DNA of 56,982 nucleotides from an uncultured Acidimicrobiales bacterium (lineage in GTDB: Bacteria; Actinomycetota; Acidimicrobiia; Acidimicrobiales; SHLQ01), in contig CALJDK010000050.1 in the NCBI GenBank assembly GCA_938023735.1, positions 1 through 56,982 on the forward strand. Direction: 5' to 3'. Positions within the stretch are counted from its first letter, which is position 1; each line of letters opens with the position of its first letter. This document shows positions 8,690 to 15,933 of this stretch, piece by piece. Both the position numbers and the translations under genes were made by a program. The notes under the pieces were generated by a model, which had not been told where the DNA came from, ran no database searches, and saw only the letters and a program-made list of their open reading frames with translations.

Positions 8690-9955
8690 GTGTCTGCATC
8701 GGTACCCGACGAAGTCGCCCGGGTCGTTGGCGAGCAATGGTCACGTGTGATGGCCAACCTCGTCAGCGCCCTCGGCGATCTCAGCGCCGCAGAGGACGCT
8801 GCCCAGGACGCGGTCGAGACCGCTCTCGAAACCTGGAGCCGCGACGGGATTCCCGACAATCCCGGTGCATGGATCACGACAGTCGCCCGTCGGAAGGCCA
8901 TCGACCGCATTCGTCGCGACAAGAACCGAGCCGAAAAGAGCGAAGCCCTGGCTCGTCTGAATCTTCGCCACGCCGAGCGGTCCGACGACGAACTCGAAGA
9001 GGAGACCATTGTGAGAGACGAGCAGCTCCGATTGATCTATGGCTGCTGCCACCCTTCGCTGTCGGCCGAAGCACAGATTGCGCTCACCCTTCGGGCCGTG
9101 GCGGGCCTGTCAACCCCGGAGATCGCGTCGGCCTTCCTGCTCCCCGAAGCCACCTTGGCCCAGCGGCTGGTTCGAGCGAAGCGGAAGATCCGTGATGCTG
9201 GGGTTCCCTTCAAGATTCCCGACGATGCCGAGCTTCTTGCTCGGACGAGCGAAGTTCACAAGGTCATCTACCTGCTCTTCAACGAGGGCTACGCAGCCAG
9301 CGACGGCGACGAGCTGATTCGAACCGACCTCTGCGATGAGGCGATTCGTTTGGGCAAGCTGGTGGCCAATCTGCTCACCGACGATGCCGAAGCATTTGGC
9401 CTGGTTGCGCTTATGCAACTGACCCATGCCCGCCGCCCGGCCCGAACCAATCTCGATGGATCCCTGGTGCTGCTGGCCGATCAGGACCGCGACCTTTGGG
9501 ACCAGGAACTCATCGATGAGGGGAACGAGGCGCTTGAGCAGGCAATGCGATTCGCCAAACCGGGGCCGTTTCAGATCCAGGCGGCAATCAGCGCTCTTCA
9601 CTGTGCAGCTCGCACCGCCGACGCCACCGACTGGGAGCAGATTGAGCTGCTGTACCGACGCTGGTTGGCGATGGCCCGTACTCCGGTGGTTGCGCTGAAT
9701 CACCTGGTGGCGGTCTCGATGGTCGAGGGCCCCAAGGAGGCATTCGACCGCCTCGAGCGAGGCGATCTTCCCGAAACGCTCGCCGCCTACGCCCCATACT
9801 GGGCCCTACGAGCAGATCTTCTTGCAAAACTCGACCGAGACGAGGAAGCCAAGGCCGCCTACCAGACCGCAGCAAGCCTGGCCGGCTCAGCCCCCGAGCA
9901 ATCATTCCTCCAACAAAAAGCCACCCAAAGTGACCTCACACCTGGCACCAACTAG
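8690..9955 (+). CDS. ECF42-group RNA polymerase sigma factor with TPR-like C-terminal extension
   Basis: 421-residue extracytoplasmic-function sigma factor. The sigma2 region (~10-85) includes LSAAEDAAQDAVETALETW and GAWITTVARRKAIDRIRR. The sigma4 region (~110-165) includes CCHPSLSAEAQIALTLR and ATLAQRLVRAKRKI. The remaining ~250 residues form a helical, TPR-like extension (LFNEGYAAS, then LVALMQLTHARRPAR, and IQAAISALH), which with the DGPF neighbour defines group ECF42. There is no anti-sigma gene nearby; in this group the extension is thought to control activity. The start is GTG 8690, 36 bp after the DGPF stop; no better start is visible. The stop lies in the loop of a 10-bp hairpin that probably ends the transcript. 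Confidence 0.93.
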   Translation: MSASVPDEVARVVGEQWSRVMANLVSALGDLSAAEDAAQDAVETALETWSRDGIPDNPGAWITTVARRKAIDRIRRDKNRAEKSEALARLNLRHAERSDDELEEETIVRDEQLRLIYGCCHPSLSAEAQIALTLRAVAGLSTPEIASAFLLPEATLAQRLVRAKRKIRDAGVPFKIPDDAELLARTSEVHKVIYLLFNEGYAASDGDELIRTDLCDEAIRLGKLVANLLTDDAEAFGLVALMQLTHARRPARTNLDGSLVLLADQDRDLWDQELIDEGNEALEQAMRFAKPGPFQIQAAISALHCAARTADATDWEQIELLYRRWLAMARTPVVALNHLVAVSMVEGPKEAFDRLERGDLPETLAAYAPYWALRADLLAKLDRDEEAKAAYQTAASLAGSAPEQSFLQQKATQSDLTPGTN

Positions 9956-10044
9956 CCAAATGGTGCCAGGCACCGAAGCAGCACCGACCCAGATCGCCTG
10001 AATTACCAACGGTTTCACCGATCGCACGCCAGTCCGGTGCCTGG
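9941..10044. repeat. inverted GGTGCC(A/T)GG elements; hairpin at the sigma gene end
   Basis: A perfect 10-bp stem CCTGGCACCA (9941-9950) / TGGTGCCAGG (9961-9970) encloses a 10-base loop containing the sigma-factor stop codon. The right arm overlaps a second palindrome, GGTGCC-A-GGCACC (9962-9974). A further inverted copy, GGTGCCTGG, lies at 10036-10044. The sigma gene and the M16 peptidase converge here, so a bidirectional transcription end is likely. There is no long T tract. The repeated core looks like a small dispersed palindromic (REP-like) element. Confidence 0.6.
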
Positions 10045-10069
10045 AACCGTTGCCACGGAGCGTGAATGG

Positions 10070-11317
10070 TTAGTTGGGGCCTACTAGGGAAGTTGCTCGT
10101 TGGGTGGAGAAGACCTCGGTTGCTACGGCGTTGAGTTGGTCGAGATCGACGCGGTTGATTGCTTCGACCGCCTCATCGATTGGCTTTATCCGATCGAACA
10201 GCAACATGTTTGAGCCGAGACGACCCATGCGACTCGAGCTGTCTTCGAGACCAATCATTGTGGCCCCTGCAACCCCGCCTTTGGCCGTGGCCAATTCTTC
10301 GGGGGTAAAACCATTCTCGATAACCTCAGCGATCTCCTGGTCGACAACGGCCAAGAGCTCGTCGGCCTTTTCCGGAGATGTTCCGGCATACATGGTGAGA
10401 ATTCCGGCGTCGGAGTAACTCGCCGCCGAAGAGAACACCGAATACGCCAAGCCTCGACGCTCGCGAATCTCATGGAACAGCCGACTCGACAGGCTGCCAC
10501 CAAGAATCTGGTTGGCGAGACTCAGCGCGAAGCGACGGTCGTCATCAAGCCCGAACCCGCGCCAGCCCAACGCAACGTGGGTCTGCTCGACCGGTTTCTC
10601 GGTGGAGCAGTAACCGCGTACACCTTCCGACGGCACGGAACGGGTTGGCCGAGCACCGCCATCGAGGCCAGCGAAGGCCGTCTGCATCTCGGCGACGAAC
10701 TGGTCATGGTCGACCATCCCCGCCGCAGCGATGACCATGTTTGCTGGCCGATACCAATGCGAATGGAACTCCCGCACCGTGTCAGCAGTCATGGCGGAGA
10801 TCGACTCCGAGTTACCGAGTACTTCTTCCCCCAGCGGGTGGTCGGGAAACAACGATCGCTGCAGCTCCATGTGCACGAGATCGTCGGGTGTGTCCTCGGC
10901 CATCGTGAGTTCTTCGTTGATGACGAGTCGCTCGGACTCGAGATCGTCGGGGTCAAGCGACGGCCGAGTAATCACTTCTCCCAGTAGACGGGCCGCAAGG
11001 TCGACGGCGGTATGGGGCACCCGAAACGAGTACGCCGTGTATTCACGCGACGTGAAGGCGTTCATGTCGCCGCCAACGGCATCGATCGCGATGGAGATAT
11101 CGCGGGTCGACCACTGGTCGGAGCCCTTGAACAACAGGTGTTCAAGGAAGTGTGATGATCCGGCATGATGGCCGGCTTCGTCTCGGCTACCGACCCCAAC
11201 CCAACAGCCCAGGGTTACCGAACGAACAGAGTCCATTCGTTCGGTAACCACTCGCAGGCCATTTGGGAGTTCGGTGAGCTGGATATCTTCGGAACTAGTT
11301 CCGATGGATGTGCTCAC
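10070..11317 (-). CDS. M16 family zinc metallopeptidase (processing-peptidase-like)
   Basis: 415-residue insulinase-family peptidase. The inverted zinc motif HFLEH (His56, Glu59, His60) is followed ~75 residues later by the third ligand region NEELTMAED (Glu135/136). The C-terminal half carries the RRGLAYSV signature. It is a single ~45-kDa M16B-type subunit, probably cytoplasmic as no signal peptide is visible. It lies 44 bp downstream of pnp, an arrangement conserved in actinobacteria, where the pair is probably co-transcribed. The natural substrate is unknown. Confidence 0.94.
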   Translation of the reverse strand: MSTSIGTSSEDIQLTELPNGLRVVTERMDSVRSVTLGCWVGVGSRDEAGHHAGSSHFLEHLLFKGSDQWSTRDISIAIDAVGGDMNAFTSREYTAYSFRVPHTAVDLAARLLGEVITRPSLDPDDLESERLVINEELTMAEDTPDDLVHMELQRSLFPDHPLGEEVLGNSESISAMTADTVREFHSHWYRPANMVIAAAGMVDHDQFVAEMQTAFAGLDGGARPTRSVPSEGVRGYCSTEKPVEQTHVALGWRGFGLDDDRRFALSLANQILGGSLSSRLFHEIRERRGLAYSVFSSAASYSDAGILTMYAGTSPEKADELLAVVDQEIAEVIENGFTPEELATAKGGVAGATMIGLEDSSSRMGRLGSNMLLFDRIKPIDEAVEAINRVDLDQLNAVATEVFSTQRATSLVGPN

Positions 11318-11361
11318 GCTTCTTCTTTAGTTTGTGGTTGACAGGTCTGGTTGACTGGCGC

Positions 11362-13818
11362 CTAGTTGCGACGACGACGTCGGCCGCCACGGTTACCGCC
11401 ACCGCCGCCGCCACCACGGCGACCGCCACCGGCAGGACCAAGATCGCCGAGCTCTTCAGACATTTGCTCGTCGAAGGCCGCTTCAAAGGAAACCTCTTCG
11501 GGAGCGTCGCTTGAGCCGCCACCGTCGTTGCTCGAGCCGCCGGAGTCGCCGGAGCCACCCGATCCGCCACGTGATGACGCAACCGCAGCGCCACCGGCAG
11601 CCGCTGCTGCGGCCCCAGCTGCAACTGCAGCACCAGGAACGCCGCCGCCACCAGCGGGCATCAGCGACACCTTGCCGTTGGGGTCAACGTCTTCCACGGT
11701 TACTTCGATCTCTTGGCCGAGCTCGAGAACATCTTCAACTTTGTCGATGCGCTTGCCGCCACCGAGCTTGGAGATGTGAACCAGACCATCGCGGCCAGGC
11801 AGAATGTTGACGAACGCACCGAACTTGGTGATGTTGACAACACGACCCATGTAGGTCTGTCCGACCTCAGCGGTTGGAGGATCGAGGATCAGCTCGATCT
11901 GGCGACGAGCTTCGTCGACGATTGCCGAGTCGGTGGAAGAGATCGACACAACGCCGACCGCTCCGTCGTCGTCGACACCAATGTTGGCTCCGGTCTCTCC
12001 CTGAATGGCGTTGATGACCTTGCCTTTCGGGCCGATGACCTCGCCGATCTTGTCGATCGGAATCTCGAAGCTGACGATCTTCGGTGCCGTGGGTCCAACC
12101 TCGGGACGGGGCTCCGGAATTGCCTCGAGCATGTTGCCAAGAATCTTCATGCGGGCTTCCTTGGCCTGGCCAAGCGCCTCGGTAAGAACGTCGGCGGGGA
12201 TGCCGTCGATCTTGGTGTCGAGCTGGAGCGCAGTGATGTACTCGCTGGTTCCGGTGACCTTGAAGTCCATGTCGCCCATGGCATCTTCGGCACCGAGGAT
12301 GTCGGTGAGGGTGATGTATTTATCGTTGTGGTACACGAGGCCCATCGCAACGCCAGCAACCGGCGCCTTAATTGGAACACCAGCGTCCATGAGCGAAAGG
12401 CTCGACGAGCAAACCGATGCCATCGACGACGAACCATTCGACATCAGAACCTCAGACACCAAACGGATCGTGTAGGGGAACTCTTCCATCGACGGGATAA
12501 CCGGGAACACTGCACGCTCGGCGAGCGCACCGTGGCCGATCTCACGACGCTTTGGTCCACGCATGAACCCGGTCTCACCGGTACAGAACGGTGGGAAGTT
12601 GTAGTGATGCATGTAGCGCTTGCGCTCGACGGGATCGATACCGTCGATCATCTGGTCCATGCGGCCCATGCCAAGGGTGGTGAAGTTGATGACCTGAGTC
12701 TCGCCACGCTGGAACAGACCCGAACCGTGAGCGGTGGGGATGACATCGACCTCGGAGGAAAGCGGACGAACGTCGGAAGTTCCACGACCGTCGATACGAA
12801 TTCCTTCGCTGACGATTCGATCGCGAACGATCTTTTTGGTGAGCGAGCGGATGGCAGCCTTGATCTTGGCTTCGGCAGCATCGTCGTCGGCGAACTGTGG
12901 TCCGACGGCAGCGATGATGTTGGCCTTGGCGACATCCTCGGCGGCGCCGCGGGCAGCCTTGTCGGCGACCTTCTGGCTCTCGGCGAGCTCAGCAGCACCG
13001 GCAGTGGTTACCGCAGCCATGATTTCGTCGCTGTAGTCGGCGGCGGCCTCAAAGGCGAACGCCTCGGGCTTACCGCCCATAGCGGTGACGAGCTCTTGCT
13101 GGAGCGCGATGGCCTCTTTGATCCAGGTCTTCGATGCGTTGAGGCCATCGGCAAGAACAGCTTCGTCTACCTTCGGCGCTCCACCTTCGAAGTTGGCGAC
13201 AGTGGCTGCGGTTCCGCCAGCTTCAACCATCATGACGGCAACGTCGCCGTCGTCGAGCAGACGACCAGCGACGGTCATCTCGAACGAGCTTTCGTCGCCC
13301 TCTTGGTAGGTCGGATGAGGAATCCAGGTACCTTCGGCCGAGTACGCGACGCGGCAGGCACCGATTGGTCCGTTGAACGGAATCGGCGAAATGCTCAGCG
13401 CAGCCGATGCGGCGTTGATAGCGAGCACGTCGTAGGGGTTCTCCATATCGGCGCCCATCACGGTTCCGACGATGTGGACCTCGTTGCGGAATCCGTCGGG
13501 GAACGACGGACGTAGCGGACGGTCGGCAAGGCGGCAGGCCAGGATGGCTGCTTCCCCGGCGCGTGCCTCACGACGGAAGAACGAGCCCGGGATCTTTCCG
13601 GCGGCGTACATCTTTTCTTCGATGTCGACCGTGAGCGGGAAGAAGTCGGCGCCTGGGCGCTGCTTGCGAGCACCGGTTGCGGTGACGAGCACCATGGTGT
13701 CGCCGAGGCGACCCATAACTGACCCGTCGGCAAGGTTGGCAAACTTGCCAGCCTCAAAGGACATGATTTTGTCGGGCGCGCCGGATACGGGCGCGCTTAC
13801 GGAAGTGGCTTCAGCCAT
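11362..13818 (-). CDS. pnp: polyribonucleotide nucleotidyltransferase (PNPase)
   Basis: 818-residue 3'-5' phosphorolytic exoribonuclease, a trimeric RNA-decay enzyme. Two RNase PH-like cores flank a helical domain. The second core has RGTSDVRPL and the GFMRGPKRREIGHGALAERA stretch. A KH domain (~588-645, with VIGPKGKVINAIQ) and an S1 domain (~648-720, with YMGRVVNITKFGAFV) follow. Beyond S1 there is an unusual ~97-residue tail: Ala/Gly/Ser-rich, an acidic patch, then Gly/Arg-rich ending in RRRRRN, likely extra RNA-binding. It starts at ATG 13818 with the purine-rich AAGGAGAAACGAA ahead. The leader holds a strong hairpin that may serve autoregulation. Confidence 0.97.
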   Translation of the reverse strand: MAEATSVSAPVSGAPDKIMSFEAGKFANLADGSVMGRLGDTMVLVTATGARKQRPGADFFPLTVDIEEKMYAAGKIPGSFFRREARAGEAAILACRLADRPLRPSFPDGFRNEVHIVGTVMGADMENPYDVLAINAASAALSISPIPFNGPIGACRVAYSAEGTWIPHPTYQEGDESSFEMTVAGRLLDDGDVAVMMVEAGGTAATVANFEGGAPKVDEAVLADGLNASKTWIKEAIALQQELVTAMGGKPEAFAFEAAADYSDEIMAAVTTAGAAELAESQKVADKAARGAAEDVAKANIIAAVGPQFADDDAAEAKIKAAIRSLTKKIVRDRIVSEGIRIDGRGTSDVRPLSSEVDVIPTAHGSGLFQRGETQVINFTTLGMGRMDQMIDGIDPVERKRYMHHYNFPPFCTGETGFMRGPKRREIGHGALAERAVFPVIPSMEEFPYTIRLVSEVLMSNGSSSMASVCSSSLSLMDAGVPIKAPVAGVAMGLVYHNDKYITLTDILGAEDAMGDMDFKVTGTSEYITALQLDTKIDGIPADVLTEALGQAKEARMKILGNMLEAIPEPRPEVGPTAPKIVSFEIPIDKIGEVIGPKGKVINAIQGETGANIGVDDDGAVGVVSISSTDSAIVDEARRQIELILDPPTAEVGQTYMGRVVNITKFGAFVNILPGRDGLVHISKLGGGKRIDKVEDVLELGQEIEVTVEDVDPNGKVSLMPAGGGGVPGAAVAAGAAAAAAGGAAVASSRGGSGGSGDSGGSSNDGGGSSDAPEEVSFEAAFDEQMSEELGDLGPAGGGRRGGGGGGGNRGGRRRRRN

Positions 13819-13891
13819 TTCGTTTCTCCTTGGGGCGTTTCGTCACCCCATAAGAGACGGATCCGGGCGGCCAGTACCCAGTAGACGCGTG

Positions 13892-13938
13892 CCGCAAGCG
13901 CTGTTGCTCTCCCGTGTGTTTCGAGAGACTGCTTGCGG
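13892..13938 (-). promoter_or_regulatory. pnp: pnp leader stem-loop
   Basis: The 8-bp arms CCGCAAGC (13892-13899) and GCTTGCGG (13931-13938) pair perfectly. Inside them CTCTC (13907-13911) pairs with GAGAG (13923-13927), giving a two-part stem ending 73 bp before the pnp start. In E. coli a double-stranded pnp leader is processed by RNase III and then used by PNPase to control its own mRNA. The position and form here suggest a similar element, by analogy only. Confidence 0.5.
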
Positions 13939-14146
13939 AATGCCACCACTGAAGACTGACCAAAAAGGTTTTCGGAACCGTCAGTTGGTTTGAATTGTCA
14001 AAATTTCTAGAGGTTTCTAGAAGTGATACTTACTGGTATTGCTTTACTTTTGGGGCGAATGCCCCCAGAGAAGACTCTTGGTCTTCAAGCTACCAATCGG
14101 CAGCTTCTCCTCACGCTAGAGGCTGTAGCGCCCCAATACGCGAGCC

Positions 14147-14172
14147 GGGCGAACCCCGTAAGGAGTTCGCCC
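14147..14172 (-). terminator. hairpin downstream of rpsO
   Basis: The 8-bp stem GGGCGAAC (14147-14154) / GTTCGCCC (14165-14172) with a 10-base loop begins 12 bp beyond the rpsO stop. No T tract follows on the minus strand, so it may be an RNA-processing or 3'-protective hairpin rather than a strong intrinsic terminator. Confidence 0.5.
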
Positions 14173-14183
14173 GAAGAGTTTGA

Positions 14184-14477
14184 TTAGCGACGCAGGCCCA
14201 GGTGGGCGATGAGTTCGCGGTAGCGCTCGACATTGTTGCCAGCGACATAGTCGAGCAAGCGTCGGCGCTGACCCACCAGCATGAGCAGACCACGACGACT
14301 GTGGTGGTCTTTCTTGTGGGTCTTGAGATGTTCGGTGAGGTGGTTGATGCGATCGGAAAGAAGTGCGATCTGCACCTCGGGAGATCCGGTGTCACCTGCG
14401 GTGAGACCAAACTTTTCGCACGTCGTGGCGATGGTCTCTTGCTTTGAAGGCAAGTTGGTTGGTTTGAGATTTCCCAT
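14184..14477 (-). CDS. rpsO: 30S ribosomal protein S15
   Basis: 97-residue S15, binding 16S rRNA in the 30S platform. The body matches the family: [37 protein letters not shown] and RRRLLDYV, ending HLGLRR. It is ~8 residues longer at the N-terminus than the common 89-residue form. ATG 14477 gives [16 protein letters not shown]. It stands between truB and pnp, the conserved bacterial order. The 167-bp gap to truB contains a 6-bp TTGGTC/GACCAA stem (14609-14628) and a possible promoter, so rpsO may have its own transcript start. Confidence 0.97.
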   Translation of the reverse strand: MGNLKPTNLPSKQETIATTCEKFGLTAGDTGSPEVQIALLSDRINHLTEHLKTHKKDHHSRRGLLMLVGQRRRLLDYVAGNNVERYRELIAHLGLRR

Positions 14478-14644
14478 GAAGTGTCGCTTTCGAAGTGGGT
14501 ATCGGACCCGGCCACACGAAGCGCTATGCGTCAGCTGCAGCAGAGAATTGTTAACTCGTCGATGTTATCCCTCTCACCGAACATTCCCGGCGTTGGGGCT
14601 GGTGTATTTGGTCACCTAGCCGACCAAACCGTCGAGTTGCCCGG

Positions 14645-15547
14645 TCAGCCGGCCAGGACCAACGCTGGCTTCGCTGTGCCGTCGCGATGAGCCTGGTACA
14701 CCGCCAGCAGTCGGCCCGAACTCGAAACGATGGGCCACGGCCCGTCGCCAGAAATCCCGAGAAGCTCTTTGGGTAGCACCTTGCCGTGCCCAATGGCCTT
14801 CTCGAGGTCTTCGTGGACCTCGACCAAGCCCATACTGCGCACACCCTCAGCTGCCGGAAGCACCTGCATATTCTCGAGCGGGTTGGCTTGGTCGAGACCG
14901 AAGTTGCCAACCGCAGTGCGGCGAAGCGACCGAAGGTGAGCTCCCCCACCGAGCGCTTCGCCAAGATCGGCGGCAAGGGTTCGGATGTAGGTGCCCGAGG
15001 TGCAATCGACCGTCACCTCAACGACCAGTGGCTCGCCATCGACCGGTGCGACGTCGAGGCGAGAGATCGTTACTGGTCGGGGCTTGCGTTCGACGGTCTT
15101 GCCTTCGCGAGCCAACTCGTGGAGTCGCTTTCCGTCGACCTTGAGCGCCGACACCATCGGCGGGATCTGCTCGATATCGCCACGGAACTGCGCAGCGGCA
15201 GCTTCGACGTCGGCAAACGTGACTCCCGACATGTCAAAGGTGCCGGTGACCTCGCCCGCAGCATCGAGCGTGGACGTAGTGGTTCCTAGTTGCACCTGGC
15301 CGACGTAGGACTTTGGAAGGCCGGTAAGAAACGTGAGTAGACGAGTCGATCGGCCAACGCCTAATACCAACACGCCCGTCGCATCCGGGTCGAGCGTTCC
15401 CGAATGCCCGACCTTTTTGGTTTGCAGCAGTTTTCGGGCTCGAGCCACCACATCGTGAGAGGTCCAGCCGGCTTCCTTATCGACGATGACGATGCCGCCC
15501 TCGGGTGGGATTACCGGAGGAGTCGGGTTCTCGGCGTTGTCGCTCAC
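14645..15547 (-). CDS. truB: tRNA pseudouridine(55) synthase
   Basis: 300-residue TruB, making pseudouridine 55 in the T loop of tRNAs. The catalytic segment VGHSGTLDPDATGVL contains the nucleophilic Asp, and the N-terminal KEAGWTSHDVV and TYIRTLAADLGEALG motifs are typical. A C-terminal PUA-like part follows. Its start overlaps the rbfA stop by 4 bp (15544-15547), indicating translational coupling. Confidence 0.96.
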   Translation of the reverse strand: MSDNAENPTPPVIPPEGGIVIVDKEAGWTSHDVVARARKLLQTKKVGHSGTLDPDATGVLVLGVGRSTRLLTFLTGLPKSYVGQVQLGTTTSTLDAAGEVTGTFDMSGVTFADVEAAAAQFRGDIEQIPPMVSALKVDGKRLHELAREGKTVERKPRPVTISRLDVAPVDGEPLVVEVTVDCTSGTYIRTLAADLGEALGGGAHLRSLRRTAVGNFGLDQANPLENMQVLPAAEGVRSMGLVEVHEDLEKAIGHGKVLPKELLGISGDGPWPIVSSSGRLLAVYQAHRDGTAKPALVLAG

Positions 15548-15918
15548 TCTTCTTCGGACGGGTCGATGCCCCGCAAAATATCGTCGATGCGGGCCGCAGA
15601 ACGCAGCACATCATCGATCGCGAACTGGAACGGCGGTACCCGCCGAACGCGAGCCTGGTCGCCAACCGCCCTCTGCAGCTTCACCCGGATCTCGCCGAGG
15701 GTCTCCAACACCAGCTCATCGTCGGCTGGCTCAAGGTTGGACACCGTTACCAGCGCCTTCGACAGGTTTCCGTCGACCTCGACGCTGGTGACCGACACCA
15801 AGCTCAGCTCGTCACGGTCGATGCGCTCGAGCTCTTCGGCGATGATTTGGCGAAACAGCTCACCGAGACGGTCGCCTCGGTTGACCTGGCGCCCACGAGC
15901 GGGCTTTCTGCGGCTCAC
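15544..15918 (-). CDS. rbfA: 30S ribosome-binding factor A
   Basis: 124-residue RbfA, a KH-fold 30S maturation factor acting on 16S rRNA. It has GDRLGELFRQIIAEELERI, then VTSVEVDGNLSKALVTVS and a C-terminal FQFAIDDVLRSAARIDDIL. It sits 15 bp downstream of infB and overlaps truB, as in the standard nusA-infB-rbfA-truB operon. Confidence 0.95.
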   Translation of the reverse strand: MSRRKPARGRQVNRGDRLGELFRQIIAEELERIDRDELSLVSVTSVEVDGNLSKALVTVSNLEPADDELVLETLGEIRVKLQRAVGDQARVRRVPPFQFAIDDVLRSAARIDDILRGIDPSEEE

Positions 15919-15933
15919 CGGTACAGGGCCGAA

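Larger units (their letters stand above)
13819..14183 (-). other. 365-bp intergenic region between rpsO and pnp
   Basis: No gene is visible on either strand. On the transcribed (minus) strand it contains the hairpin after rpsO (14147-14172), a short GGGGC stem (14052-14065), a perfect TTGACA hexamer (13996-14001) without a good -10, a direct repeat of TTTCTAGA (about 14004-14020), and the pnp leader hairpin (13892-13938). The region therefore most likely carries the rpsO transcript end, an internal pnp promoter and the pnp untranslated leader. Confidence 0.6.

Noticed and set aside
11713..13515. Long plus-strand open frame (600 codons) opposite pnp
   Set aside because: It is fully antisense to a well-conserved PNPase, has no recognisable domain, and its composition is that of a reverse-strand shadow in a GC-rich gene.
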